Of a stretch of 64,000 bases of DNA, positions 1 to 11,900 are shown piece after piece. Source of the DNA: Larus michahellis (Eukaryota > Chordata > Aves > Charadriiformes > Laridae); contig NC_133896.1 of assembly GCF_964199755.1 (NCBI RefSeq), positions 91,620,215-91,684,214 of the forward strand. The letters are read 5' to 3'. The position numbers were made by a program, and so were the translations under genes. Numbering within the stretch: the first letter of the stretch is position 1; every line of letters begins with the position of its first letter. The notes beneath the pieces were generated by a model. That model ran no database searches. It was not told the origin of the DNA and worked only from the letters and a program-made list of their open reading frames with translations.

Positions 1-687
1 AGCCATATTGAATGGAATACTGAGAGGAGGTAAGAGGGACCCACGGGCAAACAGCTGGAAAAGGTCTGCTGTATCCACACTTGTAGCATGCACGGGACGT
101 GTTCACCGGGATCCCACGTTACAGCCAAACAAGCCCCGTGTAACCTTGATCTCTGATGGAAATGCCACATCCTGACTCATCCTCAGTCAAGAGGTTCTTC
201 CAAAGCAAGTGTTGGGATGGGATGGGGGTGAATAATGTCTTGGCGCTGCTCAAAGTCACAGCACAGCAAGACCTGAGAGCCAGGAACCAAAGGATCCAGG
301 CACTGGCTTTGCAGGTGTCTCTTGCACAGCAGGCAAGACTAGAGAAGTGGAGCACGTATGTGAGCTCCACATAAATTCACAATGTTTTCTGTTCTGGGAT
401 GAATAACACTGTGCTTTGTGAGAGCTGACAACACGATCCGTACTGCTTCACTGATAGACCTGCATCTTGACCTGACCTCCACTGGGAAAAGAAGCACCTG
501 TTCTGCCAAGGGAAGGGAGAACGAATCTGGCTTCCTAAGGTGCTTTCTGTGGCCTCCCCGTGTAGAAGCAGTTTGTCCTTAGGTAGTGGATTGCTGCAGA
601 GCAAAAGGACTGCCCTTGCTGATGTGTGATGTGCCTCTAAGAGCCAGAGGTGCATCGTGTCACTAGGATGCAGAAGATAACACTCAC

Positions 688-2266
688 CATGTCGTATCTC
701 CAGAGCTAGTCACAATATTGTTGTCATCAAGAAATCGGCAGCAGGAGAGGTAACCTGGGAAGTGGGAACAAGCAAACGTGAGAAGCAGGGCAGGGCTAGA
801 AGGATGAGATTTGGAAGCAGAGGGCACCCAGGGTGCAGGCAAGCAGGCAGCACACACACCTGTATGGGCTGAGAGCTCCCGGCTCACTTTGACGTTGCCT
901 TCACGAGTCTTGAGGTTGTAGATGGAGCACATGTTGTCAAGGCCCCCACAGGCCACAAAATTGCCTGAGGGGGCATAGGCACAGGTCATGACCCAGGAAG
1001 AACGCAAAGGGATGGCATGAACCTGGGAGGAGAAGAAACCACGTTGGGGCTCTGGCAGCAGAGAGAGCAGGGCAAGGACAGTAGCTCTGAGGGGACCCAC
1101 TCCAGCATCCCGGTTTGCCGCAGCCGTCTGACTCCTACCTTGTTGGTTGTGTATGTGTCCCACACAATCAGTTTCCCATCTTGTGAGGCACTGACCAGAA
1201 GTCTGTGAGAGAGGAACAAGACCATGTTAGTAGCTCTCTTCCCATCAGAGCCTTCTTGCCCTTCACGCCCACGTGCTGCCCTGCACCCAGCAGGCCAGCT
1301 GCATCCCTCTCACTTGGAGTCCGTGGACCAGTGCATGGCGTAGATCTTGGCCAGGTGCCCACGCAGGGTCCTTCGGGTCCGCATCTGGATGCGGCCAACA
1401 ACCTCCACTCCAGACACAATCTGAGGAAAGAGTGGGGAGGGGGACAAAGAATTAATCTTGGATTGGCAGGAGCTTTACGGTTCCCCACATCTCTGCCCTC
1501 CTAACTCTGATTCCCAACTGGAGAGAGTCCCCCTTGGAGTGGTGCTCACTGACCCCACACACAGAGTCACCCTCCCAGCCTGTCCTGTCCCTTACCTGAG
1601 CAAGTGTTGTGTCTGCGCAGGCTTTCCGGGCATCCTGGAGAAGAGACGGAGCAGATGAGACAGAAAAGAAGCCACATGATGAAGGCAATGGCAAGTGAAA
1701 TTCAGGGGCATGGCCTGGGGGCTTCTAGAAGCAGGAACTGTGGCTTTGCTGGGTTTGGATTGTGGCCAGCACAGGGGGATCCTGGTCTGTAACTAGGGCA
1801 TCTCGTCACCAGTCAGACATCAGGAAGGTGAGACAAAAGCTGCTCAGCACCCAGTTCCCCATGCAACACCCTTTCCATGGATCCTCCCGCCTGGCAGAAC
1901 ACCAGCTGCCTCCCAGGCAGAGAAGCTCCTGGGGACATAGTACACTTTTTGGCCCCCTGCAGACACAATGCCGGTGGCCACTTCCTTCTCACTATTGTAG
2001 TGTCCTCTCTTCTCTCCCTTCCCACCCTGCTCTTCCCCCCACCATGCTATGAAGATCTCCATTAGCACTTAAAGGGCTGTGCGGAACTGCAGGGGGCTCC
2101 AAGGATCTAGATGGAGAAAGTTCAACTCCAAGCTGTGACTGAGGAAAAGAACTTAGACACGGGGGGGGTAGACGTCTCTCAGCAGTTTCATGACTGTTGC
2201 CAGCATTACCGCAATCTGCTTCTTCAGCTGCTCAGCCTCCTGCTTCATCTGCTCCATTTCCCCCAT
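688..2266 (-). CDS. GNB3: GNB3, G protein beta-3 subunit, 5' half (first six coding exons)
   Basis: Beta subunit of the heterotrimeric G protein of cone photoreceptors and ON bipolar cells. It pairs with a gamma subunit at the inner face of the plasma membrane. Coding exons on the minus strand: 2210-2266, 1596-1634, 1314-1420, 1139-1202, 860-1022, 688-754. Their sizes (57, 39, 107, 64, 163 and 67 nt) follow the conserved G-beta exon pattern, with GT-AG borders and frame kept throughout. The product starts [19 protein letters not shown], the coiled-coil helix that holds G-gamma, then enters the WD40 propeller ([26 protein letters not shown]). The stretches [10 protein letters not shown] and [11 protein letters not shown] fit beta-3 better than beta-1, and the neighbour P3H3 agrees. 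About 165 of an expected 340 residues are present; the rest lies beyond base 1. Bases 1-687 are intron. The ATG is four bases inside its exon, after an acceptor at about 2271, so the 5' UTR is split and its first exon was not located. Confidence 0.95.
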
Positions 2267-2853
2267 CTTTCTGACCTAGGGGTGGCTCCTCCACGTGGGG
2301 CAGCCTTGATTCTGGGGAAACAAATCAAAGGAAAAAGGTGTGAGGTAGAAAGGCAGAATATGACTGCTCGGTTATGCAAATGTAGGCATCTCTGATAAAG
2401 GCTTAGCAACAATTTCTTGGCTGAATACTTGGTAATGCTGTGCTGTATCTGGTCAAAGCCCCCCTTAGGATTTGGGAAGATTGTCCTGGGGCCCCATCAA
2501 AGGTCCATTTGGTCTTGTATCCTCCTTACATGTACACTGGGAACCTGAAGACCTCCAGAGCCTCTTGCTGAGGTTCTGGACACGCTTGTCCCCTCACCTC
2601 TTTATTTTTCATCTCTTCATTCCAAGCACTACTGTGCCCTGGGTCCTCTTCATCAGGTTCTCCCTCTCCATGGCCAAGCTGTTCATCTCAGCTCCAGGAG
2701 GAGGAAACTTTATGGGGGGAGCCCAGTGGCTATTTCCCATCGTTTATCCTAGGCAAAGCATCACCAGGCAGTGCCCACCAACTCTTTGACCATCAAGGAA
2801 ATCTGGGGGCTGTCAAGGGGCTCTGTCAGGGTTCCCTCCTAGTTTCCCATTTG

Positions 2854-2891
2854 AAAAAAAAAAAAAAGAAAAAAGAAAAAAAGAAAAAAAA
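2854..2891. repeat. A-rich simple repeat
   Basis: Interrupted A/G tract made of runs of A broken by single G, continuing into a G-rich purine stretch. It could be the worn tail of a retroposed element; no body of such an element is recognisable next to it. Confidence 0.7.
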
Positions 2892-3039
2892 AGGAGGGGA
2901 AGGGGGAATGCCTAGGGAAGGATCTAAGAACAACATAAGCAAATAGTGGTATTTCTCCTACTTTCCTAGCCCCAGGTTTTCACTGACATCCAAAGCTAGA
3001 AGCAGCATTACTGTACGCAAGTCCTTGATTGACTTCTCT

Positions 3040-3500
3040 TCTATGCATTTGTCCACACAATTTTTCTGCCCATGTCAAAGTTTGACATCCTCAGTACCCC
3101 ATGGTGACGACTTCCACAGCTTAGTGGCAGGCTCTGCAAAGAAATCCCTGGTTCTGTTACTCCTCAATGGCACTAGTTCCACTTGGTGGTCCTAGCTTTT
3201 GAGTTGGAAGAATCAGTGAATAACTATTTTCTATTCACCTCAGCATCATTCGCTATTTTATAGATCTTTGTCATATCCGTCTTCATCCATCTCTTTTCCG
3301 GACTGCAGAGCACACTTAGTCATTCCTCCCATGTAAGCTGTTACATCCTGTTACTTCTGTTGTTCTCCAAGACCTTTTCAGTTATTTACAGAGTATAGAT
3401 GATATGTTTTTGCAGAGAGAGCAGTGAACCAGAACTGTAATCCATATTCAAGATGCAGGTACACCATACGATTATACAGCATCTCTGTTTGGTTCTCTCT
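3040..3500 (-). repeat. Old degraded CR1-like LINE remnant
   Basis: Phrases such as tatagatctttgtcatatcc, catctcttttccggactgc and attcaagatgcaggtacacc follow, in order, the antisense strand of old CR1 LINEs shared by turtles and birds, so the element itself reads on the minus strand. It is heavily diverged, with no open frame and no clear ends. Identification is from memory of the consensus. Confidence 0.5.
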
Positions 3501-6500
3501 TTCTTGTTACGTGCGCTTAAAACTTCACCAGTGATTCTAGTATCTCCCACTCTTGTAGGCAAACCTGGTCTTTAATTGCTTTAATCTTTCTCCTGGGTAG
3601 GTGTCCAGATGTGCTCCAGGTGTTGTTCATCATTAGAACCAGCGCTTTGCCCCAAGGCCAAGAAATACTACAGCAGCACCTGCAGAATTTCTCCTAGTCC
3701 CTGTGGGTCACGTCACCTCCATCCCCTTCTGGCCTGTTGCCTGAAGGCCTCATTTTTTCCAGCCAACACGGCTTTGGGTTCTTCCATGCTAGGTTTCTCT
3801 CTTGCTGTGGGCAACCACATGCAGATGGCTCCCAAGTCCCACCTTTGCGTGCTGCTTCATAGAGCTCTTTGGGTTTCCTTCCAGGATCCCTTCCCCTGAA
3901 TGTCTCTGTGGCTTTCCTGGTTGAAGGATGGGGACAGACCAGCACCTGAGCTCAGCCCTATCCATAGTTTATTTTTCCTCTTGTTTGAACAGAACAATGA
4001 TGAGGGTGTTCCTCCCAGCAAGGATGCATAGTTGCACCAGGTTGAGTGATGCTGGCCATGGAGGCCCACCTGCATGCACTTCTCCTCCTTTGGGAAGGGG
4101 CTAGGCACCCCAGGCCATCTCTCAGCTAACTGACAGAATGGGAAGATGGTGGGGAAGGCCTTGCAGCTTTCAGCAGGACGCTGCACATCCTCCTTACCTT
4201 GGGGTATTTCACCCTCAGCTTCAGCGTACACTCAAGCTGTGGACACCGTGGCCAGCTCTGGTTGTTGCCTACTAGCACACCAAGTGGCAAACCTGAACTT
4301 CCAGACACCCTGTGGAGACCAGCCCTACAAGTGTGGTCCCCATCTTCCCCTTTCTCTGTTCTCCCTAGGACTGATCCTACCTTCCCTCCATCAACCCTAA
4401 GTGTTGGATTGTCTTTCCCTGCTGGGCCACCTCTTCACTCTGACTCTCTCCTTCCAGTCTCTTCTGCTTGGTCCCCAAGCTCTGCAGGCTGTTATTTCAC
4501 ATGCCTTTGGCCATCTGAGATCGTTGTCCATCCACCTGCCTTAATCTGTCATTGTGGACTTCTGGTTTTGCCCACTCAGAACCTGCATGGAGATGGAAGC
4601 CTTGTTCTCTTTTCCTTCCAATTTCTGCCCCAGGTGAAGCTGGCTGGACATGTCCTCCTCACTGCCCATTGGAGCCCCAGTCTTCCTTGCACCTCTCCTG
4701 CTTTTTTTACCATTCTCTTCCCTTCCCTGGGTGTTTCTTTCTCAAGCCTGGCACCATCATGGGAGCGCCAGTTCACAGGCGCCTGCTCTGTGAAGTTGCA
4801 CAAGCAGACGAGGGGCTTTCGGAGCCAGTAGGCAGATCAAAGGGCAGGGGCACGACGTTGAGGACGGATAAAAAGGGCTAAATATAGAGAAGGTGCAGCT
4901 CAGGTTCAGGACTCTGTCCGAACCTTTAAATCCCTTTGAGGGAACACTCTAAATGAAGTTGGGAATTGTTCTCAGCCTCAGAAGGACAAGGAGCCACAGA
5001 TGAGCGATAATAATAGCTCCAGCTTCTCCTGTCGCCTCCACCCATCACGTCCCGATGCAATTTGTGGAGAGTGAGTTACCCAGTCCCCAGCGGAGTGCAG
5101 GTGCCTCCCGGGAGGACCACGGCAGGTGTGCAAAAGAGCAGCTTGTCATGGTCATGTAAATTTAGGACAGGAAACGGGGGAAACAAATGGGGGAAGAACA
5201 GAGGAAAGGGGAATGGAGTTGGGAGTCTGGTCAAGGCACGTTCCTACCACGACCAGCGGGACCTTAGGGATGCACATTCTTGTGGATTCACGGATCAGCT
5301 CACAGTTGCTCGTGGTAGCTGCCCAGCCTGGTTTTAATGGGAAAGGCTTCTAAATGGTGTGCACTCAGTGCTTTCTGGAAGTAAGGGCTCTTTCAGGTGG
5401 ACACTAAGCAGTGGAGGAAACCAAGTCCTTCGGTAACTTTGAAAAAGCACTTCACCACCACAACTCCAGCATTGCAAAGAGCTACTGCCAGGAGGACCTT
5501 GGCACCAGCACTGGTCCAGAGTTGTGCCTCCTACAAGCATCACTGGGGAGCACAGCCCGGGCAAACAGAACTTGGGCTTCGTCGGTTCATGCCAGCCCTC
5601 TTCTCAGCTCTGCCTTGGCTGCGCTCACCCAGTTCACAGTTCTTGGCTTTTGGAATCACGTTCCGTTTCTTCTGCTCTCCAACATGACAGTCTTTTCCCC
5701 TCCTGCCTTTTCTGACAAACTTGCTGGAGGCACCTCCCGTAGCCCTCCTGTCCGTGGGCAACCGGACACCCCCCTCAGCCCTTGGGTGTCCACTCGTAGC
5801 AGACCAAATGCCTCAACTGTGGTGCGAGGCTGAGGAGGGTCTGGAATTATCCTCCTCCTGCCTTTTTGCTGTCACGCCACGACTTTTCAGGGCAGCGACT
5901 ACGTCTCCTGCACCTCGCCTGTGGTGGGGGCCCAGCCTGCACCCCAGAGGTGCAGGGTCATACCCACCATCACTCCCTCGTGGGGATCGGGGTGCAAGTG
6001 ATGGGTGGGAAGAAAGGGGAGGTGAACCCCCTCGTTTCCTATCCTCCGGGTAGCTTCCCCCACACTGGGGAGGGAATGGTCCCTCTGGGGGATCCTGGCA
6101 GAGGGCTGTAAATAGAAAAGGGAAAGGTGCAGGAGGGAGGACTGAGTATTAATAGGCAGCATCCCTGGGTCTCTGAGTAATCCCTGGCTGGCCTTGCATG
6201 CTCGCCCTGGTGACCCTGGGCTCCTTGCAGAGCCGGATACGGAGATGATCCTCCTCTCCTGTGATGGAGATCAAAGGCCAGGGTAAAATTACCCTGCTCT
6301 GCTCCTTGCTCTCTGAGGGGTCCTTCTCCGTCCAGAAAAGCAGCCAGCTGCCAAGAGGTGTGCACAGGGGCGCACCGGGAGCGCAGGGCTGTGTACTGGT
6401 AGCGAGTGCGAGATTCCTCAGGGGAGGTGTTACCTTCCTGTTCCAGTATGGAAACTGGTGAGATTTACCTGCCAAGGGGAGAAGAAGCAACTCCATCCCG

Positions 6501-8527
6501 TGCAAAGCCCCTCATCATCGTAAAGACATCTCAGCAGTAACCACAACTCCTTCCCCACCGCGATCTTCCCCCCTCCCACGTCCTCAGATGGGATCAGCCC
6601 ACGTACAAAAACTCCCCACAGCGTCACACCAAGAAACCCAGTGTCCCAAGTGCCGGGCTCACCAAGGTGACCTCAGGCATCACAACAAGGCAGCATCCTT
6701 ACCGGGATCTGTAGAGCGAGGTGGGTTGCAGTCCCCCCTGGATGGCACCCTGATGGCCTGCCTCCTCTGCTGAGAATGGCTCCCCGCCGGCCAGAAACCC
6801 CTCGTCTCTCTGCCGTCTCCAGTCAGTCCTGCCCGTCCACCCAGCGAGTCCCTTGCTCCCTCTCTGCTCCTCAGCCTCTCCCAGGACTGATCTCCCCATG
6901 GGGAGCTGGAAGGCTGTGGACGGGAGGGGTTGGGGGAGGGCTGATTCCAGGAGCAGCGTCAGGCAAATTAAATCAGACACCAGAGACTTGGGGAAATCGG
7001 ATTGGGACGTAATGCAAAGCAGGTGGATGGGGAGGGGTGAAAAGAGAGAGTAGCACGCTGCTCCTGAAGGGAAAGAAACCATCACAGGCAGATTTGACTC
7101 CCTCTGTTTAAATCAGCAACAAACTAATAAAGTGAAGATTAGCCAGAACAGGCTAGGATTATCAGTCACTGGGGCAGGGCTTGCTGCACCTCACCATCCA
7201 CAGGAATTCCCATTTTCCCGGGGACAGCATGCCACTTGTGTCCTGGGCAGGGTGGGAAGAGGGATGCTGCCACCCACGGTGGCCCTGGCAAGGGAAAACC
7301 CCACGGCAGGGCTGGGGTCACACCACCTCTGGGCAGCAAACTGGGCTCTGCATGCGGAAAACAGAACTGGGCACAGGGACCAGGGGTGGCAAAAGATTTG
7401 GTGGCGTGCCTTTTGGCAGCCACTTTAGTGGGATGCTGCGAGGGGATTATCTTGGCCTCAATCTCTTTTAATCTCTCCCGCGGCTTTGGCCCAAGCCCGA
7501 GATAAATACCTTTTAACGGATCTCATCTGACGTCAGGAGGCCATCAGTCTAATCACCCAAGCAACCTTTGGGCAAAGCAAGCCAGAGATGTGGACGCTGG
7601 CCCCCTCGCCCCCCAACACGTCCTCATCAAGCAGGAACCATCCAGTGCCCCCACATACATCATGGGGACGGACGTGTGAGTGCTAGGGTGCGACGGACCT
7701 CCTGCCAGGGAGATGGAATTTGAAATGCATGCGTCAAAGTGTCTTTCTCCTGTGACCCTGGGGAAGACGGGAGGCAAAAAGGCTTGCCAATTCAGGTTTC
7801 CCAAACTCACATGTTGAGGAAGTGACTGGATTTAGACTAAGGAAAGACTTCCCTTTCCATGGAGCAGGGACCCCGTGCCAACAGCGAGGAGGGCATCACC
7901 CACTCACCTCTTACACCATTGGCCCTGGCCCTACAGATTTCTTCCATAGGAGCTGTAGTTGGGGTCTCCATATACAACTCGCATCAGGGCCTGTGTATGT
8001 CATGACCACAGACTGATCTCTGTCCCTAATGCTTCCCAGGAAAAGGGTCACTGCTCTTTTTGTTGCTCCACATCCACCCCATTCGATTCCTGTTGGGCTA
8101 CAATATAATCCCATCTCGGGACACTAATCCCCTGGGCAGTGACAGCAGATTGTATCAGGGTGGAAAATGATAAACAAAATATCTCTTCTGCTTTCAGGGG
8201 CAATTTGGTGGTGGAGTAGGGAAAAAAAAAAAAAAAAAAAGGAAGAGAGGCCTTGCTGCAGGGAAACGTGAGCATACAGTGCTTTTCCTTAAAGGCACTC
8301 CCCACCCTTTCCAGGGGTTAGTCATGGCAGAGCTGACTTTCTCTCTTGCTCTCTCTTATCGGAAGCAGCTGGCATCTGGACAAATACTTTGTTTGTTTTC
8401 TTTCACTGAGGGCTCAATCTCCTTCTACCATTTGTTTAATTAAATTTCCATCAGCAACAAGTGTGCATGTCTCCCTCCTGGTGTACAGACTCAAGCTCCC
8501 GCCAACATCTGTGTCCAGCATTTTGCT

Positions 8528-8533
8528 TTTATT
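8528..8533 (-). terminator. P3H3: Probable P3H3 poly(A) signal
   Basis: AATAAA on the minus strand, about 465 bases after the P3H3 stop codon, and the first such hexamer I noticed in that direction. It would give a 3' UTR of roughly half a kilobase. Confidence 0.55.
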
Positions 8534-8996
8534 CCACATATTCACAGTCCCCCACCTTCCCTCTCTCAGACCAACTGCGTTTCTCGAGTTTGTGGGTGCC
8601 TCGGAAATTCACAGGCTTCTGTTTTGAGTTCCCGAATGCGAGACAGCCCTTACTGAAAGACCCTAGGCTCCTCCTCCCCCTCTCGGATTTGGTCCTGGAT
8701 GACCAAGAAGCTGCCACTGAGAGGAGACCTTGCCTTCTTACTTCTGAGGGACATAAACATGTTGGTGAGGCAGTGAAGAAAGTTCCCGGTGTCACTGACT
8801 TTAATATGTCAGGGACATTAATGTCCCTGCTCCCATTTTTCAGCTGCTGGGATGTCACAGAGAAGAAAGCTGCATCCCTCCCCATCACTACGTCTCTAGC
8901 ATGCTAATACACTTCTCCAGGCCTCTGTGGTCCCGATGCTACCAAGACCGGCCAGGCCATGGTGTGTGCCAGTCCTGCCCCTGCGGCCCTGTGTAC

Positions 8997-11900
8997 TCAG
9001 AACTCATCTCTGGCCCGCAGCTCCTTGGGTTGCTGCATCCTGTCCGAGCCAGGCTTGTGTCTCCGGCTCGTGGGCCTGGCTCCTCCGCTGGAAACGGGAA
9101 ACTCTGAGGAGGATCTGCCGCTGTGATCAGCCTGGCGTTCTTCTCCATCAGGCTGGTCCTGCTCCACAGCCCTCTGCTCCATCAGCTCCTCTGCCTTCAC
9201 CCGCTCCTGCAACCACGGAGACAGACATGATGTCAACCCCTCCCTGCCAGGGTCTTCGTCCTGCTCACAGGGGCTGACAAGACGCATCTTGTCTTTGCCA
9301 CATCCATCCAACCCCCCCAGAGTCCATCCTCCCTTGCAGGACCCATCACAGGCTGGCCTCTCCACCATGTACCTTGTCAGAGGACAACCCCCAGCTGCTG
9401 CACTAGGCCCTGCCCCACGGGAAAGCCTACAAGCCATTCCTCAGAGGGATGTGATCTAGCTCGGAGGCACTCTTATCCGCTTCTCCAGCATGGTCCTTTA
9501 CCTGCTCAGCATGCTCCTGGGAGTGTGTGTACCACAGGGCGATGGCGCAGCGCCTGCCGCGGCTCACCGCCCACACGCCGTGGGGGTTCTCCTTGCCAGA
9601 GCTGAAGGCTACCAGCCTCCCACACTTAGGATGTACCTCGGCCTGACAGGAGAGACAGAAGAGACAATGAAGCCAGCAGCCCTCTTCTCCGGGGTATACA
9701 GTTGTCGTACAGAGGCAACGTTGCTGCTGGGAACGTGGAACAGCAGAGAGCCACTAGGCACCTACTGCCAGTCTATGAGCAAGGCAGACCTTGGGGAGGG
9801 TCAGGGAGAATCAGAGGGATGACCTACTTCACAGACACCCGCAGGGTGCAAGAGCCCGGAACATCTCAGCTAGAAAGGCGTTAACCTCTCCTCTGCCTGA
9901 GATTTGCCTCAATTTGCCTTTAGCTGTCCCTATTTGAATCTGCCACGGCACCAGCACTGGATTGTTTTTGGAGTGCTGGGATCCAATAACCAACCGGTTT
10001 CCACCTGCCCGGACTAAGTCTCACCCTCAGTCCTCCCTCCTTCTTTTGGCCAGTGCCAGACTTACTGTGACAGTCACAGTGTCCATTTCAGTGAAGAAAA
10101 GGCCCCCACCTTGGAAGTCGTCATTGAGGTAGAGAATGCCGCTGTGGACAAAAAGGAAGAGGACATATGGACGGTGAAGCTCATTCCTCCCAGGTGCTTC
10201 CCCACACTCCTTGTCACAGCAGGCAGTGGCACCTGAGCAATGCCACAGGTTCAAAAAGTGACCAGACCAGTTAACAGGAGGCTCCATTTGGGGGTGTTAA
10301 ATATGCCAGTGCCTAACTCAGGGGAGTCCCTCAGCTGCAAGGCACAGGAGGCTAGGAGAGTATGCCAGGGAGTTAGCTCTGCACGCTTGTCCTGTTTTGT
10401 TTTTGTGGGGTTCTTTTAATTTTTTTTTTTAATCCTCTGCAGCATCCATCTGTGGCACTGTTGTGACAACACCCTGGGCTAAAGGGACTTTGGTTCTGAC
10501 CTGGCATGACGTTACGTTTTAACATTGGAAATAATCCAAAGCCTGGAAGAAGAGACTGATCAGCAAAGTAAGCCATGTCTTAGGAGTCAAGGAACCTCAG
10601 GGTAACATAGGAATGGTCAAAAAGAAGCTTAGTGCATGCAGAAAAGAAAATTAAACCAAGAAATTTCTTTACTTATGTTAGATAAAAAGAGAAGTAGTGA
10701 GGCTGCTGTGCAGTGTGGGTGAGACCAAAGTCAACTAGTGAAAGAATGGACCACAAACTACTTGAGTTCTTCTTGGTATTCAATTACGCTGATAGAAAAT
10801 GTCAGAGGAACAAGAGAGGCTCATTAATGGGACTGGGAGAAGGAAATAAAAAGCAACACTGTGGCTGCTGAAGTAAAATGTTAAGGACATAAGGACAGCG
10901 AGAGGACTACCAACCCTGAAACCCAGGAAGTTATAGCTCTTCTGCCATAGGGTTTTAATAAGACTGTGAAGTTGGGGTGGTAACATGACTAGAAAAAAAG
11001 CAAGGATAGCTCTCACATGCACAAAGGGGCAGGAGGGTGGGGATAGCGGTTGAAGCATGAACAGCCCTGCTAGCCTGACCTCAGTAGTCTGCAGGGCTTT
11101 AGGCTCCATTTCTGAGGAGAAGGACAATTAAAGGTCAAGAAACAAACGGAAAACAGTCTTAAAATGTAACATGGGGGTACTAAAAGCAGATTGGGCTAGC
11201 CACACAATCTTTGACGGAACAGTTGATTTGCCAGGGAAAGACAACGTGCTCCACCTCAGCGGTCTGGACTCTGGTAATCCGAACAGTGCCGCTAGAGAAA
11301 TTGCTACTGAACACTGAGACGGTGAAGAGCACGTGAACAGCACACAGTGCTTAGCGCACCACCGGCATGGAAAGCAGCACTGTTCGCCTGGAGGAGGATC
11401 ACTGGGACTTTTGGACCCCTGGCCGCAAGCCTGTTCAATAGTTTCATTAATGACCATAGCACAAATACGCAGAAGAGATCCAGGAAGTTTGGAGCACAGG
11501 GACCTCTTTCAAAAGGACACTGGAAGAGCTCAGCCCTTGTGAGCTGGCTGGTCAATCACAATTCACTCTACAAGAGGACAGGAATACTCCTGGAAATAAT
11601 TCAATGGCATAGATCCCAGGAAGATATTTTAACATACATCCAAGCAGAAGTCAGAGAAGCCCACTACCTAGGGAGGAGTGAGGTGACAGGAGGGACAGAG
11701 ATCTAACGAGTTACATGACAGAGCCTGGTAACTTTACAATCTGATTATACCAAGTCAACATCTATGTCAGAAGGGAAATGGACTCAATGATACTGAAGTT
11801 CCCTCTAAGTCCCACATCCTTACCACAGGCTGCTTAGAGAAGATTTCTGCTCTGGGCACAACTACCACTCAAATAAAAGGCAAATAAGATTTCTGGATGC

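Larger units (their letters stand above)
2267..8527. other. GNB3-P3H3 intergenic region (GNB3 upstream)
   Basis: About 6.3 kb between the GNB3 start codon and the P3H3 poly(A) signal. It must hold the non-coding GNB3 first exon and promoter, but no clear donor or CpG island marks them. It contains an A-rich tract (about 2854-2891), an old CR1-like remnant (about 3040-3500) and an A run at 8221-8240. Open frames here are short, overlapping and without protein-like features; I see no other gene. Confidence 0.6.

Noticed and set aside
1-687. Another GNB3 exon before the window edge
   Set aside because: I searched for the conserved ALWDIETG-type start of the next exon on the minus strand and did not find it; the stretch reads as intron.
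4199-4831. A 210-codon plus-strand frame upstream of GNB3
   Set aside because: Pyrimidine-rich sequence rich in Ser, Pro and Leu codons, no recognisable domain and other open frames overlap it.
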